A model generated the notes under the pieces. It was not told the DNA's origin. It saw only the letters and a program-made list of their open reading frames with translations, and ran no database searches. From assembly GCF_040147005.1 (NCBI RefSeq), contig NZ_JAMSHO010000001.1, positions 930,001 through 994,000 on the forward strand: a stretch of 64,000 nt of DNA, read 5' to 3'. The position numbers and the translations under genes were made by a program. This DNA comes from Halomonas sp. H10-9-1. GTDB taxonomy: Bacteria; Pseudomonadota; Gammaproteobacteria; Pseudomonadales; Halomonadaceae. Positions 28,636 to 37,181 of this stretch are shown here, piece by piece; within the stretch, counting starts at the first letter, position 1; every line of letters begins with the position of its first letter.

Positions 28636-28703
28636 GTTCGGTCTTCCAGACCTGGCGCGACCGCTTCGAGCGGCTGCGCGCCAATCAGGCGCTCCGTGCC
28701 TAG
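28632..28703 (+). pseudogene. Orphaned 5' end of the ion channel gene
   Basis: A GTG overlapping the serB stop opens a frame encoding FQTWRDRFERLRAN, the same as the N-terminus of the channel at 30378. After 42 identical bases (28643-28684) the frame ends in a stop at 28703. It is best read as the original start of the channel gene, cut off when the 28.7-30.4 kb island entered. Confidence 0.85.
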
Positions 28704-28895
28704 AAAATCAACCGCTTAGGCTGTTTCAATGTACGTCGTCAGGGCGCTTGCATTTCTTATAGATCAACATGTTACGTGAGAGATGTACGTCGAATCTGTG
28801 CGTGAAACCTGTGCGATCTATGTGTGCGAATACGCTATACGCGTTGCTTAACGAGACAGGGGTACGTATCATGAAGACGTGAGCTTCCAACGTGT

Positions 28896-28928
28896 CCCTT
28901 GGCTATCTATCTGGCTAAGGGTTTTTTT
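28896..28928 (+). terminator. Rho-independent terminator upstream of the Doc module
   Basis: CCCTTGGCTA pairs with TGGCTAAGGG (two wobbles) around the loop TCTATC and is followed by seven T. It lies 30 bp before the antitoxin-like gene, so it either ends a short upstream transcript or attenuates the toxin-antitoxin operon. Confidence 0.8.
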
Positions 28929-28957
28929 GTCGGAAGCCGCCGATTAAGGAGGTCATT

Positions 28958-29128
28958 ATGAATCAGGCACTTAAAAAGCAAGAGCGGCTCATCATCCCTC
29001 CGCGCAAGGAAGGAGAGGTGGCTAAGGCTCGCCCGTGCCTGGGTGACCACTATGAGCAGCTTGAAAAAGTGCGGGCTCGCTCCTTCGCACGCTACGAAAG
29101 CGCATACCGTGAGCTGGCAAAGGTGTGA
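28958..29128 (+). CDS. Small antitoxin-like protein upstream of Doc/Fic toxin
   Basis: A 56-residue protein, MNQALKKQERLIIPPRKE at its start, with AAGGAGG five bases before the ATG. It is charged and mostly helical, with DHYEQLEKVRARSFARYES in the second half. It matches no antitoxin family recognised by eye (no clear Phd/YefM fold). The tight position 6 bp ahead of a Doc-like toxin gene supports an antitoxin role, by analogy with phd-doc type modules. Confidence 0.65.
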   Translation: MNQALKKQERLIIPPRKEGEVAKARPCLGDHYEQLEKVRARSFARYESAYRELAKV

Positions 29129-29134
29129 CTTTGG

Positions 29135-29572
29135 GTGTCTTCTTGCGATGACCAACACGCAGACGGCATCCGATATTTGCCAGTAGATGACATCGTCAGC
29201 ATGAATGAACGCATGCTGGCTCTTACTCCCGAAGAACCATTTGGCATTCTGAATCATGGGGCGCTAGAAAGCGCACAGCAGCGCCCCTGTCTCTATCGCT
29301 ACTACCAACAGACCGACGACATGTTCATCCTCGCGGCGGTCTTTGGCTCCTCTCTTGTCCAGAACCACTGTTTCATGAACGCCAACAAACGCACCGCCGC
29401 TGGCTGCGTTTTCGACTTCCTGATGCTGAATGGTTGGGAGTTGACTGCGCCTAGCGATGATGTGGTGCAGATGTACGAAGGCTTGGCAACGCATGAGTAC
29501 AGTGAGAAAGAGTTCGCAGACTGGTTGGCCTACTGGTCGCGAGAGTATGATACTTCTCAGTTGAATGATTGA
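29135..29572 (+). CDS. Doc/Fic family toxin (death-on-curing)
   Basis: The 145-residue protein has the Doc-type Fic core HCFMNANKRTAAG (residues 78-90), matching HxFx(D/N)xNKR. The acidic residue after HxFx is Asn82 here, as in some Doc homologues. LYRYYQQTDDMFILAAVFGSSLVQ precedes the motif. P1 Doc phosphorylates EF-Tu rather than AMPylating targets; the same activity is inferred, not shown. The start is GTG at 29135, since an in-frame stop lies just upstream. Codon use and GC are unlike the neighbouring genes. Confidence 0.85.
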   Translation: MSSCDDQHADGIRYLPVDDIVSMNERMLALTPEEPFGILNHGALESAQQRPCLYRYYQQTDDMFILAAVFGSSLVQNHCFMNANKRTAAGCVFDFLMLNGWELTAPSDDVVQMYEGLATHEYSEKEFADWLAYWSREYDTSQLND

Positions 29573-29659
29573 AGCCCCGCCATGCCGCGGGTCTCCCGAG
29601 TTCGACAGATAGAAGCGTAAAGCACTGATTAACCTGGAAGCGCGTTTTCAAAATTGGCA

Positions 29660-30064
29660 CTACAAGTGAGATGCAGTCGGTGCCGGCAGGCCAATCGCTT
29701 CGAAAAGGTCGCGTTGTTCAGGCTTCAGTTTGGTCAAGCCGCTCGCCGTCTTGCGACGGTGCAGCAGGACCTGGTGGAACTGAATCTTGCGGGCAATTTC
29801 CAGTGCCCGCGTCGGCGAAAGCTTGTGATCACTGGCCTTCAGCCGCAGCCGCAGCACCCGGTAAGGCACCAGGGCGAGGAAGCAGATCAGCGCATGGGCA
29901 CGGATGCGATCCGGCAGCCGGTGATAGACCGGCGCGATCTCGATGTCGCTCTTCAGCACCCGGAAGCCGCACTCGCCCGCTGACCAGCTGCCCCTCCCAG
30001 GCCATGTGATATTCGATGACCCGGCCCCGAGGCGGCCGCGCCCGCCGCAGGCTCGTCCAGCCAC
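29660..30064 (-). pseudogene. IS1634-type transposase, C-terminal remnant
   Basis: The minus-strand frame carries ECGFRVLKSDIEIAPVYHRL (from 29974), PDRIRAHALICFLALVPYRV, LEIARKIQFHQVLLHRRKTA and QRDLFEAIGLPAPT. This is the typical C-terminus of IS4-like IS1634 transposases. The upstream catalytic part is missing; sequence before the GFRVLKS region matches nothing and appears frame-shifted or joined to other DNA. It is a dead fragment at the right side of the island. Confidence 0.75.
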
Positions 30065-30377
30065 GGCGTTCGAGCCGCTTTCTCCAAGTGGTGATCCGGT
30101 AGAGGGTCGCGTCGTTCATGCTTGCACGATGCCGGGGGTGGGGTGGCAAGGGCTGGTTCGTTGCTCGAAAAGTAGCGCACCAAGCCCCTGCAACTGCCCC
30201 GCCCCAGATTTCGCGTAGCGCCGTCGTGCCGCGTGGTAACATCCACCGCGCTTGGCGGCCTGGTTTGTACGTCGAATTGTACGCGGTGGGCTCTTTCTGC
30301 CTGCCCCCGGCGCATCACCTGCTGGCCGCCAAGCGTGAACTCCTGACAACTCAAACGCTTATGAGAGACGCGACAAC

Positions 30378-31202
30378 ATGAGCGGTACCTTCCAGACCTG
30401 GCGCGACCGCTTCGAGCGGCTGCGCGCCAACAAGCTGTTCGAGACGGCGGTCATCGCCATCATCATCGTCTCGGCCCTGCTGATCGGCGCCAAGACCTAC
30501 GAGGAGAGCAACCGCTTCCAGCAGTGGCTGCTGGTCATGGATGTGGCGGTGACGGTGTTCTTCCTGGTGGAGATCCTGATCCGCATGGCTGCCGAACGGC
30601 GCCTGCGCGATTTCTTCCGCCGCGGCTGGAACGTCTTCGACTTCCTGATCGTCACCGCCAGCCTGATCCCCCTGGACGACTCCGAAATGGTGCTGCTGGC
30701 GCGGTTGCTGCGCATCTTCCGGGTGCTGCGCCTGGTGTCGATGATTCCCGAGCTGCGCCTGCTGATGGCGGCGCTGGTCAAGTCGATTCCGCGCATGGGC
30801 TATGTGGCGCTGCTGATGTTCATCATCTTCTACATCTACGCGGCCATCGGCAGCTTCCTGTTCGTGGATGTCGACGACTTCCTGTGGGGCAATATCTCCA
30901 TCGCCATGCTCACGTTGTTCCGCATCGCCACCTTCGAGGACTGGACCGACGTGATGTATGCCACCCAGGAGGTCTATGCCTGGAGCTGGCTCTACTACCT
31001 GACCTTCATCTTCCTGACCGCCTTCATCTTCCTCAACATGATGATCGGCATCGTGCTCGACGTGATGCAGAAGGAGAGCGTGCAGATGGAGATCGAGAGC
31101 GGGGAGGGGGAGGCCGCCGAGCTCCACGGCCTGCGCAGTGACGTGCGCGAGCTGCGCGACCAGCTCTCGCGGATGGAGGCACTTCTGGAGCGTCGGAGTT
31201 GA
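30378..31202 (+). CDS. Voltage-gated-type ion channel (VIC superfamily, six TM)
   Basis: The 274-residue single-domain channel has S1 to S6: S1 FETAVIAIIIVSALLIGAK, S2 VMDVAVTVFFLVEILI, S3 WNVFDFLIVTASL, and an S4 with regularly spaced Arg (LLARLLRIFRVLRLVS). S5 follows, then a pore loop with TLFRIATFEDWTDVM, an S6 ending NMMIGIVLDVM, and a C-terminal coiled coil. It resembles bacterial Na+ channels of the NaChBac group, which work as tetramers. The filter TFEDWTD is acidic and closer in style to calcium-channel repeats, so ion selectivity is open. The first 14 residues repeat those of the truncated copy at 28632. Confidence 0.88.
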   Translation: MSGTFQTWRDRFERLRANKLFETAVIAIIIVSALLIGAKTYEESNRFQQWLLVMDVAVTVFFLVEILIRMAAERRLRDFFRRGWNVFDFLIVTASLIPLDDSEMVLLARLLRIFRVLRLVSMIPELRLLMAALVKSIPRMGYVALLMFIIFYIYAAIGSFLFVDVDDFLWGNISIAMLTLFRIATFEDWTDVMYATQEVYAWSWLYYLTFIFLTAFIFLNMMIGIVLDVMQKESVQMEIESGEGEAAELHGLRSDVRELRDQLSRMEALLERRS

Positions 31203-31233
31203 CAACTCTCTCCAGGACTGATTCTCTAGGCAC

Positions 31234-31284
31234 ATGAACCTGACCGCGTACGACCTCGACCTACGACTACTAGCGCTAGCCTGA
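31234..31284 (+). CDS. leuL: leu leader peptide (attenuation)
   Basis: A 16-codon frame encodes MNLTAYDLDLRLLALA. Six of its 16 codons are Leu, and four of these are CTA, a codon that is rare in this GC-rich genome. It lies in the 336-bp leader of leuA, ahead of a strong hairpin. Stalling on Leu codons when charged tRNA-Leu is scarce would let transcription continue into leuA, as in enteric leu operons. The ribosome site is weak (AGG four bases upstream). Confidence 0.75.
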   Translation: MNLTAYDLDLRLLALA

Positions 31285-31449
31285 GCGCTGGCGATGCCGC
31301 CTGCATCGCCGAGTCACTGCTCCCCCGTTGGAGCTCCGGTCGTCAAGAGGTCGTACCATGTCATCCATCCCCGTCGTCACAGCTTGTTTCCAGACCGTAC
31401 CGGTATCGTCCCAGCGGGTCGCTGCCCGGTGGTCACTGATCCTTCGTAC

Positions 31450-31483
31450 AGCGCCCCGACCGGCCCCCGGCCGTCGGGGCGCT
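31450..31483 (+). promoter_or_regulatory. Putative attenuator hairpin ahead of leuA
   Basis: AGCGCCCCGAC pairs perfectly with GTCGGGGCGCT (11 bp), enclosing a further GGCC/GGCC stem. GACGTTT follows; the T run is short, so the efficiency of termination is uncertain. It lies between the Leu-rich leader and leuA (56 bp before the ATG). Confidence 0.6.
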
Positions 31484-31538
31484 GACGTTTCCGAACGCCA
31501 GCACGCCTGACACCCCGTATCCAGAGGAGAACGCCGCC

Positions 31539-33245
31539 ATGATGCTCGACAACCCCGCCGCCAAGTACCGCCCCTTCGTCGCCGTGGACCTGCCCGATCG
31601 CCAGTGGCCCAATCGCCGCATCGAGCAGCCGCCCATCTGGACCAGCGTCGATTTGCGCGACGGCAACCAGTCGCTGATCGACCCCATGGACCAGGAGCGC
31701 AAGCAGCGACTCTTCGACCTGCTGGTGAAGGTCGGCTTCAAGGAGATCGAGGTCGGCTTTCCCTCCGCCTCCCAGACCGACTACGACTTCGTGCGCTCGC
31801 TGATCGAGAATGACCGCATTCCCGATGACGTCACCATCCAGGTGCTGACCCAGGCCCGAGACCACCTGATCGATCGCACCTTCGAGGCCCTGGAGGGGGT
31901 CAAGAGTGCCATCGTCCACGTCTACAACGCCACCGACCCGATGTTCCGCCGGGTGGTGTTCGGGGTCGACAAGCCCGAGTGTATCCAGATCGCCGTGGAC
32001 GCCACGACGCGCATCCGCCAGCACATGGAGAAGGCCCCCGAGACCCACTGGACCTTCCAGTACTCGCCGGAGCTGTTCACCACCACCGAGATGGAGTTCG
32101 CCCGGGAGATCGTCGAGGCGGTGATGGACACCTTCGGGGCCAGCGCCGCCAAGCCGATGATCGTCAACCTGCCGGCGACGGTGGAGGTCGCCACCCCCAA
32201 CAACTACGCCGACCAGATCGAGTGGTTCTGCCGCAACGTGAAGAATCGCGAGGCGCTGATTGTCAGCGTGCACCCCCACAACGACCGCGGCACCGGCGTG
32301 GCCGCCGCCGAGCTGACCCTGATGGCCGGCGCCGATCGCGTCGAGGGCACCCTGTTCGGCAACGGCGAACGGACCGGCAACGTGGATATCGTCACCCTTG
32401 CGATGAACATGTACACCCAGGGCGTTCACCCGGGGCTCGACTTCTCCAACATCACCCCGGTCATGCGCGAGGTGGAGTACTGCAACCAGCTGCCGGTGCA
32501 CCCGCGCCACCCCTATGTGGGCGACCTGGTGTTCACCGCCTTCTCCGGCTCCCACCAGGATGCCATCAAGAAGGGCATGGCCGAGCGCCGCGCCCACCCC
32601 GAGGCTGCCTGGGATGTGCCCTATCTGCCCATCGACCCGCTGGACGTGGGGCGCAGCTACGAGGCGGTGATCCGCGTCAACAGCCAGTCCGGCAAGGGCG
32701 GGGTCTCCTACCTGCTCGAGCAGGAGCACGGCATCGAGCTGCCGCGGCGCCTCTCCATCGAGTTCAGCCAGGTGGTGCAGGAGGTGGCCGACCGCACGGG
32801 TAAGGAGATCACCTCGCAGATGATCTACCAGGCGTTTGCCGACGAGTACCTCGAGCAGACCTCACCCTTCGGGCTGGTCAGTCATCGTCTCTCCTCGGAG
32901 CCCGACAGCCCCACGGTTACCCTCGAGGCCACCATCGAGGAGCGCGGCGAGCGGCGCACCATTCAGGGGCAGGGCAACGGCCCGCTGGCCGCCTTCATCA
33001 AGGCGTTGGCCGCCGCCGGCCACGACGCGGAGATCATTGACTACCACGAGCACTCCCGCGGCCAGGGCTCCGACGCTGAGGCGATTGCCTATGTGGAGGT
33101 GCGTATCGACGGCGAGGCAGTATTCGGCGTGGGTACCGACGAGAGCATCACCAGCGCCTCCATGAAGGCGGTGATGAGCGCCATCAACCGCAAGCTCTCG
33201 ACCCAGGCGCCGGCGGCCAACGTCACCGCAGCGTCACTGGCTTAA
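31539..33245 (+). CDS. leuA: 2-isopropylmalate synthase
   Basis: The 568-residue protein has the TIM-barrel HMG-CoA-lyase-like start ([14 protein letters not shown]), metal site [15 protein letters not shown], and [16 protein letters not shown]-terminal LeuA dimer/allosteric domain ([15 protein letters not shown]... to the end) binds leucine for feedback inhibition. It is the long form of about 560 residues, as in pseudomonads. It condenses acetyl-CoA and 2-ketoisovalerate, the first step of leucine synthesis. A Leu-codon leader peptide precedes it and a strong terminator follows. Confidence 0.97.
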   Translation: MMLDNPAAKYRPFVAVDLPDRQWPNRRIEQPPIWTSVDLRDGNQSLIDPMDQERKQRLFDLLVKVGFKEIEVGFPSASQTDYDFVRSLIENDRIPDDVTIQVLTQARDHLIDRTFEALEGVKSAIVHVYNATDPMFRRVVFGVDKPECIQIAVDATTRIRQHMEKAPETHWTFQYSPELFTTTEMEFAREIVEAVMDTFGASAAKPMIVNLPATVEVATPNNYADQIEWFCRNVKNREALIVSVHPHNDRGTGVAAAELTLMAGADRVEGTLFGNGERTGNVDIVTLAMNMYTQGVHPGLDFSNITPVMREVEYCNQLPVHPRHPYVGDLVFTAFSGSHQDAIKKGMAERRAHPEAAWDVPYLPIDPLDVGRSYEAVIRVNSQSGKGGVSYLLEQEHGIELPRRLSIEFSQVVQEVADRTGKEITSQMIYQAFADEYLEQTSPFGLVSHRLSSEPDSPTVTLEATIEERGERRTIQGQGNGPLAAFIKALAAAGHDAEIIDYHEHSRGQGSDAEAIAYVEVRIDGEAVFGVGTDESITSASMKAVMSAINRKLSTQAPAANVTAASLA

Positions 33246-33251
33246 CAGCGC

Positions 33252-33413
33252 CAAGCTACAAGCGCCGAGCTACAAGGAAACCCGAAGGCTGAGACCTTCG
33301 GGTTTTCTTTTGATTTGAGCAATCACACGCTTCTGACTTGCCGCTTGCCGCTTGCCGCTTGCCGCTTGCCGCTTGCCGCTTGCCGCTTGCCGCTTGCCGC
33401 TTGCCGCTTGCCG
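33252..33413. repeat. Heptad inverted-repeat element with 11x CTTGCCG array
   Basis: A purine-rich arm (33252-33277, AAGCTAC and AAGCGCC heptads) precedes a spacer starting AAGGAAACCC that contains the leuA terminator. Eleven exact CTTGCCG units follow (33337-33413). The array ends exactly at the epmB stop codon (33414-33416). It has the same design as the elements at 27.3, 37.2 and 46.3 kb. Confidence 0.92.
33278..33311 (+). terminator. leuA rho-independent terminator
   Basis: AACCCGAAGG pairs with CCTTCGGGTT around CTGAGA, with flanking A and T runs (TTTTCTTTT). It lies 34 bp past the leuA stop. Confidence 0.92.
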
Positions 33414-34445
33414 CTAGAGCGGCGTCTTGCTCCCCTCGCCGGGGATCTCCCTGGCGAGCCGCGGCATCAGGAATCCCGGCAGTACCTCCCTGAGGCCCGC
33501 GACCAGTTCGCGGGCCTCGTCGTCGGGAACGTCGAAGTGGGCCGCGCCCGCCACCGGGTCGAGCACATGCAGGTAGTAGGGCAGCACGCCGGCCTCGAAG
33601 AGCCGCTCGGAGAGCGCGGCCAGGGCCTCCACCGAATCGTTGACCCCGCGCAGCAGCACGCTCTGGTTGAGCAGGGTCACCCCGGCATCGCTCAGGCGGC
33701 GGCAGGCGGCAATCACGGCGTCATCGATCTCGTTGGCGTGGTTGATATGCAGCACCATCACCTTCTGCAGGCGCGTGGTACCGAGCCAAGCGAGCAGGCC
33801 GTCGTCGATACGCTCGGGAATGACCACCGGCAGGCGGGTATGGATGCGCAGGCGCGTCACATGGGGGATTGCCTCGAGGTGCGCCACCAGCCAGGCGAGG
33901 TGGCGATCGCTCGCCGCCAGCGGGTCGCCGCCGGAGAGGATCGCCTCGCGGATCGTCGGATCACCGCGCAGGTGGTCGAGGGTCGCCTCCCACTGGGCCC
34001 GGGAGGGGGAGTTCTCGGTGTAGGGGAAGTGGCGGCGGAAGCAGTAGCGACAGTTCACCGCGCAGGCGGGACTGGTGATCAGCAGCACGCGTCCCGCGTA
34101 CTTGTGGATCAGCCCACGTGCCCTGGTGTGCGAGGCCTCTTCCAGTGGGTCGGTGACATAACCCGGTGCGGGGCGGCGCTCTTCATCCAGCGGCAGCACC
34201 TGGCGCAGTAGGGGGTCGTGGGGGTCGCCTGGGCAGATGCGCGCCAGGAACGCCTCGGGCACGCGCACCTCGAACAGGGCGTGCCCCGCCTCGGCGCCGG
34301 GCAGCCAGCGCTCGTCCAGCCCCAGGCGCCGGCACAGCTCGCGCGGGTCGCGGATCGCGCCGGCCAGTTGGGCCTGCCAGGGTGCACGCTCCTGGGGAGG
34401 GGCAAGGGGGACGCTCTGCACATCGGCCAGGCTTCGGGTTATCAT
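33414..34445 (-). CDS. epmB: EF-P beta-lysylation protein EpmB (lysine 2,3-aminomutase family)
   Basis: The 343-residue radical SAM enzyme carries the cluster motif CAVNCRYCF (CxxxCxxC), followed by [33 protein letters not shown] and [13 protein letters not shown], all typical of the KamA/EpmB family. EpmB turns alpha-lysine into (R)-beta-lysine for attachment to EF-P. Its length matches E. coli EpmB (342), shorter than catabolic KamA. It is divergent from efp across 94 bp. The ATG at 34445 is chosen; GTG/TTG alternatives lie 3-4 codons upstream. Confidence 0.94.
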   Translation of the reverse strand: MITRSLADVQSVPLAPPQERAPWQAQLAGAIRDPRELCRRLGLDERWLPGAEAGHALFEVRVPEAFLARICPGDPHDPLLRQVLPLDEERRPAPGYVTDPLEEASHTRARGLIHKYAGRVLLITSPACAVNCRYCFRRHFPYTENSPSRAQWEATLDHLRGDPTIREAILSGGDPLAASDRHLAWLVAHLEAIPHVTRLRIHTRLPVVIPERIDDGLLAWLGTTRLQKVMVLHINHANEIDDAVIAACRRLSDAGVTLLNQSVLLRGVNDSVEALAALSERLFEAGVLPYYLHVLDPVAGAAHFDVPDDEARELVAGLREVLPGFLMPRLAREIPGEGSKTPL

Positions 34446-34539
34446 GCGGCACACCAATTGCGGACAGGCGCGATGGCGCCCGTCGATTCATTTCCTGCGC
34501 CACCGCCAAGGCGGGGCGCCGATCATTCAGCGAGGAATC

Positions 34540-35106
34540 ATGGCGAACTATTCTACCAACGAATTCAAGGGCGGTCTGAAGGTGATGCTCGACGGCGACC
34601 CCTGCTCGATCGTCGAGAACGAGTTCGTCAAGCCCGGCAAGGGCCAGGCGTTCAACCGCGTCAAGCTGCGCAACCTGATGACCGGCCGCGTCTGGGAGCG
34701 CACCTTCAAGTCCGGCGAGAGCCTGGAGGGCGCCGATGTCCTGGATCTGGAGATGGAGTATCTCTATAACGACGGCGAGATGTGGTACTTCATGAAGACC
34801 GATGGCTCCTTCGAGCAGTATCCGGTGGAGAAGAAGGCCCTGGGCGACACCGACAAGTGGCTCAAGGAGCAGGTGGTCTACACCATCACGCTGTGGAACG
34901 ACAACGCGATCAGCGTGACCCCGCCCAACTTCATCGAGCTCGAGGTCACCGAGACCGACCCCGGCCTCAAGGGCGACACCGCCCAGGGCGGCTCCAAGCC
35001 GGCGACCCTCTCCTCCGGCGCGGTGGTGCGTGTGCCGCTGTTCATCAACGAGGGCGAGGTGCTGAAGATCGATACGCGCAGCGGTGAGTACGTCTCCCGC
35101 GCATAA
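34540..35106 (+). CDS. efp: Elongation factor P
   Basis: The 188-residue protein has the three beta-barrel domains of EF-P. The modified loop reads [15 protein letters not shown], with the acceptor Lys34 present, and the C-terminus has [19 protein letters not shown] and [15 protein letters not shown] [14 protein letters not shown] relieves ribosome stalling at polyproline. Its modifying enzymes EpmB (divergent) and EpmA (193 bp downstream) flank it, so a complete beta-lysylation set is together here. GAGGA precedes the ATG. Confidence 0.98.
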   Translation: MANYSTNEFKGGLKVMLDGDPCSIVENEFVKPGKGQAFNRVKLRNLMTGRVWERTFKSGESLEGADVLDLEMEYLYNDGEMWYFMKTDGSFEQYPVEKKALGDTDKWLKEQVVYTITLWNDNAISVTPPNFIELEVTETDPGLKGDTAQGGSKPATLSSGAVVRVPLFINEGEVLKIDTRSGEYVSRA

Positions 35107-35121
35107 GGTGAGGCCCTTCCT

Positions 35122-35277
35122 GCGCTCGCTCATACGTCGTTGAATCCCGAGACGGCTTGCTCATTTAGCGCTGCTAAACTCCGCCGCCTTACTCGGGATT
35201 CGCCTCGTCTGAGCGTCGCTCGGAGAGGGCTAACACTGGGCTGATACTGCTCCAAGGCCACGCCGCGGCGTGGCCTT
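35122..35277 (+). promoter_or_regulatory. Structured efp-epmA intergenic region
   Basis: The 193-bp gap holds nested inverted repeats. GAATCCCGAG (35142-35151) pairs with CTCGGGATTC (35192-35201). TTTAGC-GCT-GCTAAA (35164-35178) sits inside it, and CGCTCA/TGAGCG (35127-35132 and 35210-35215) sits outside. A separate perfect hairpin AAGGCCACGCC/GGCGTGGCCTT (35254-35277) ends 22 bp before epmA and may be the efp terminator, though it lacks a long T run. Confidence 0.55.
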
Positions 35278-35299
35278 GTTGGTTCTTAGAGGTCAGGAT

Positions 35300-36286
35300 A
35301 TGACAGACGACTGGCGGCCCACGGCTGAGATCGCCACCCTGCGCGAGCGCGCACGCCTGATCGCCGAGGTGCGGGCCTTCTTCGCCGAGCGCGGCGTGTG
35401 GGAGGTGGAGACCCCGGTGCTTGGCCATGGCGGCAGCACCGACGTGCATCTCGCTTCGCTCTCGGCCGAGGCCACCACGCCTGCCGGGCACGAGCGGCTA
35501 TGGCTGCAGACCTCGCCGGAGTTCGCCATGAAGCGGCTGCTGGCGGCAGGCTCGGGGCCGATCTACCAGTTGGCGCGCTGCTTTCGCGACGGCGAGGTGG
35601 GGCGCCGCCACAACCTCGAGTTCACCATGCTGGAGTGGTATCGCCCCGGCATGCCGCTCGAGGCGCTGGTCGACGAGACCGCCGCCTTGGTTCATGGCGT
35701 GCTGGGGCGAGAACCTGGGGATAATCCGGGACCGCTGCGGCGGCGCCGCTATCGCGAGCTGTTTCGCGACGCCCTCGGCCTCGATCCCTTGCATGCCCCC
35801 CTCGACACCCTGCGCCGCCTGGCCGGCGAGCGCGGTGGGCTCGACATGGGCGACAGCGATCGCGACGGCTGCCTCGACCTGCTGATGAGCCTGGTGATCG
35901 AGCCACAACTCGGCCGCGACGGGCTCGACGCGGTGGTGGACTACCCCGCCAGCCAGGCGGCGCTGGCGCGACGCCACCGTGACCCCGAGGATGGCGAATG
36001 GGTGGCTTCGCGCTTCGAGCTCTATCTCGAGGGGGTGGAGCTCGCCAACGGCTACGACGAGCTGACCGATGCCGCCGAGCAGCGCGCGCGCTTCCACGAG
36101 GACAACGCCGCCCGGCGCGCACGGGGCCTGCCCGAGGTCGACGTCGACGCACGCCTGCTGGCGGCACTCGAGGCCGGCCTGCCCGACGGCAGCGGCGTGG
36201 CCCTGGGGCTGGATCGCCTCATCCAACTGGCGCTGGGGAAGGAGCGCGTGGCGGAGGTGATGGCCTTCGCCACGCCGCGTTGTTAG
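35300..36286 (+). CDS. epmA: EF-P lysine--lysine ligase EpmA (GenX/PoxA)
   Basis: The 328-residue class II aminoacyl-tRNA-synthetase paralogue resembles the LysRS catalytic core without the anticodon-binding domain. It shows [25 protein letters not shown], the motif 2 region [21 protein letters not shown], and motif 3 [15 protein letters not shown]. It ligates beta-lysine onto Lys34 of EF-P. Its length matches E. coli EpmA (325). The stop overlaps the convergent psd stop by two bases. The ATG at 35300 has AGGTCAGG upstream. Confidence 0.95.
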   Translation: MTDDWRPTAEIATLRERARLIAEVRAFFAERGVWEVETPVLGHGGSTDVHLASLSAEATTPAGHERLWLQTSPEFAMKRLLAAGSGPIYQLARCFRDGEVGRRHNLEFTMLEWYRPGMPLEALVDETAALVHGVLGREPGDNPGPLRRRRYRELFRDALGLDPLHAPLDTLRRLAGERGGLDMGDSDRDGCLDLLMSLVIEPQLGRDGLDAVVDYPASQAALARRHRDPEDGEWVASRFELYLEGVELANGYDELTDAAEQRARFHEDNAARRARGLPEVDVDARLLAALEAGLPDGSGVALGLDRLIQLALGKERVAEVMAFATPRC

Positions 36287-37119
36287 AGCCTGCCCAACGA
36301 CTGCCCCATCTGCACCTTGGCGCCGGGCTCGAGGCCATCGGCGAAGGCCACTGGTTCGGCGAAGGCCATCACCACCGTGGAGCCGAGCTTGAAGCGGCCC
36401 ATCTCCGCGCCCTTCTCGAGGCGCACCGGGGTGTCGAGGCGGATGCGCTGCACATCGCTCCGCGGCAGTGGGGTGATCTGCCCGGCCCACACCGTCTCGA
36501 TGGCGGCGACGATCATCGCCCCCACCAGCACCAGGGCCATGGGGCCGTGTTCGGTGTCGAAGTGGCACACCAGGCGTTCGTTGCGGGCGAACAGGCCGGG
36601 CACGTGTTCGGTGGTGGCGGCGTTGACCGAGAACAGTCGGCCCGGCACGTAGACCATCTCGGTCAGGGTGCCGGCCAGCGGCATATGCACTCGATGGTAG
36701 TCGCTGGGGGAGAGGTAGACCGTGGCGAAGCTGCCGCCGAGGAAGCGGTTGGCGGCGTCCACGTCGCTGCCCAGCAGCGCCTCGGCGGAGAAGCGGTGCC
36801 CCTTGGCCTGCAGCAGCTGTCCCGCCGCGATGGCCCCAAACTGCGAGAGCCGCCCGTCGGCGGGGCTGACCATGCCCGCGCCGATGGGGCGGGCATCGGC
36901 CACAAGCGCGCGGGTGAAGAAGTCGTTGAAGGTGGCGTAGGTCGTCGGGTCGGGCTCGGCGGCCTCGGCCATGTCGACCCTGAAGCGGCGAATGAAGGCG
37001 CGGATCAGGGCGTTCTTCAGCCACGGCGTGCGACACTCGGCCAGGCGCCCCACCAGTCGCGACAGGGCGTGGTGGGGCAGGGGGTACTGGATCAGGGCAA
37101 ACAGCTTGGCTAGGGGCAC
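36283..37119 (-). CDS. psd: Phosphatidylserine decarboxylase proenzyme
   Basis: The 278-residue enzyme contains [38 protein letters not shown] and the self-cleavage site LGST (Gly246-Ser247). There cleavage creates the pyruvoyl prosthetic group on the small alpha chain. It makes phosphatidylethanolamine at the inner membrane. It is convergent with epmA (stops overlap). Upstream lies a heptad repeat array, then rhdA and rsgA on the same strand. Confidence 0.96.
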   Translation of the reverse strand: MPLAKLFALIQYPLPHHALSRLVGRLAECRTPWLKNALIRAFIRRFRVDMAEAAEPDPTTYATFNDFFTRALVADARPIGAGMVSPADGRLSQFGAIAAGQLLQAKGHRFSAEALLGSDVDAANRFLGGSFATVYLSPSDYHRVHMPLAGTLTEMVYVPGRLFSVNAATTEHVPGLFARNERLVCHFDTEHGPMALVLVGAMIVAAIETVWAGQITPLPRSDVQRIRLDTPVRLEKGAEMGRFKLGSTVVMAFAEPVAFADGLEPGAKVQMGQSLGRL

Positions 37120-37181
37120 GGACGGGAGGTCTCTTTAGGGGGCTTTGGGTAGATGATCGGGAGGGTGGGCTAAGCGCCTGT

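Larger units (their letters stand above)
28685..30388. mobile_element. 1.7-kb island with Doc/Fic module and IS relic
   Basis: This block lies between two 42-bp direct repeats (28643-28684 and 30389-30430) that are the 5' end of the channel gene. Much of its left two-thirds is visibly lower in GC than the surrounding genes. It holds a terminator, a two-gene toxin-antitoxin-like module and an IS1634-type transposase fragment, but no integrase. The 11-mer GTACGTCGAAT occurs near both ends (28785-28795 and 30267-30277). How it entered is unknown. The stretch 28704-28895 shows no gene. Confidence 0.7.

Noticed and set aside
29660..30242. Second overlapping minus-strand frame (29829-30242) in the island as a real gene
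   Set aside because: It shows no family resemblance and overlaps the IS1634 fragment in another frame; it is more likely decayed DNA around the remnant.
33337..33413. Repeat arrays considered as CRISPR
   Set aside because: Units are 7 bp (15 bp in cmoA) with no spacers between them, and no cas genes are present.
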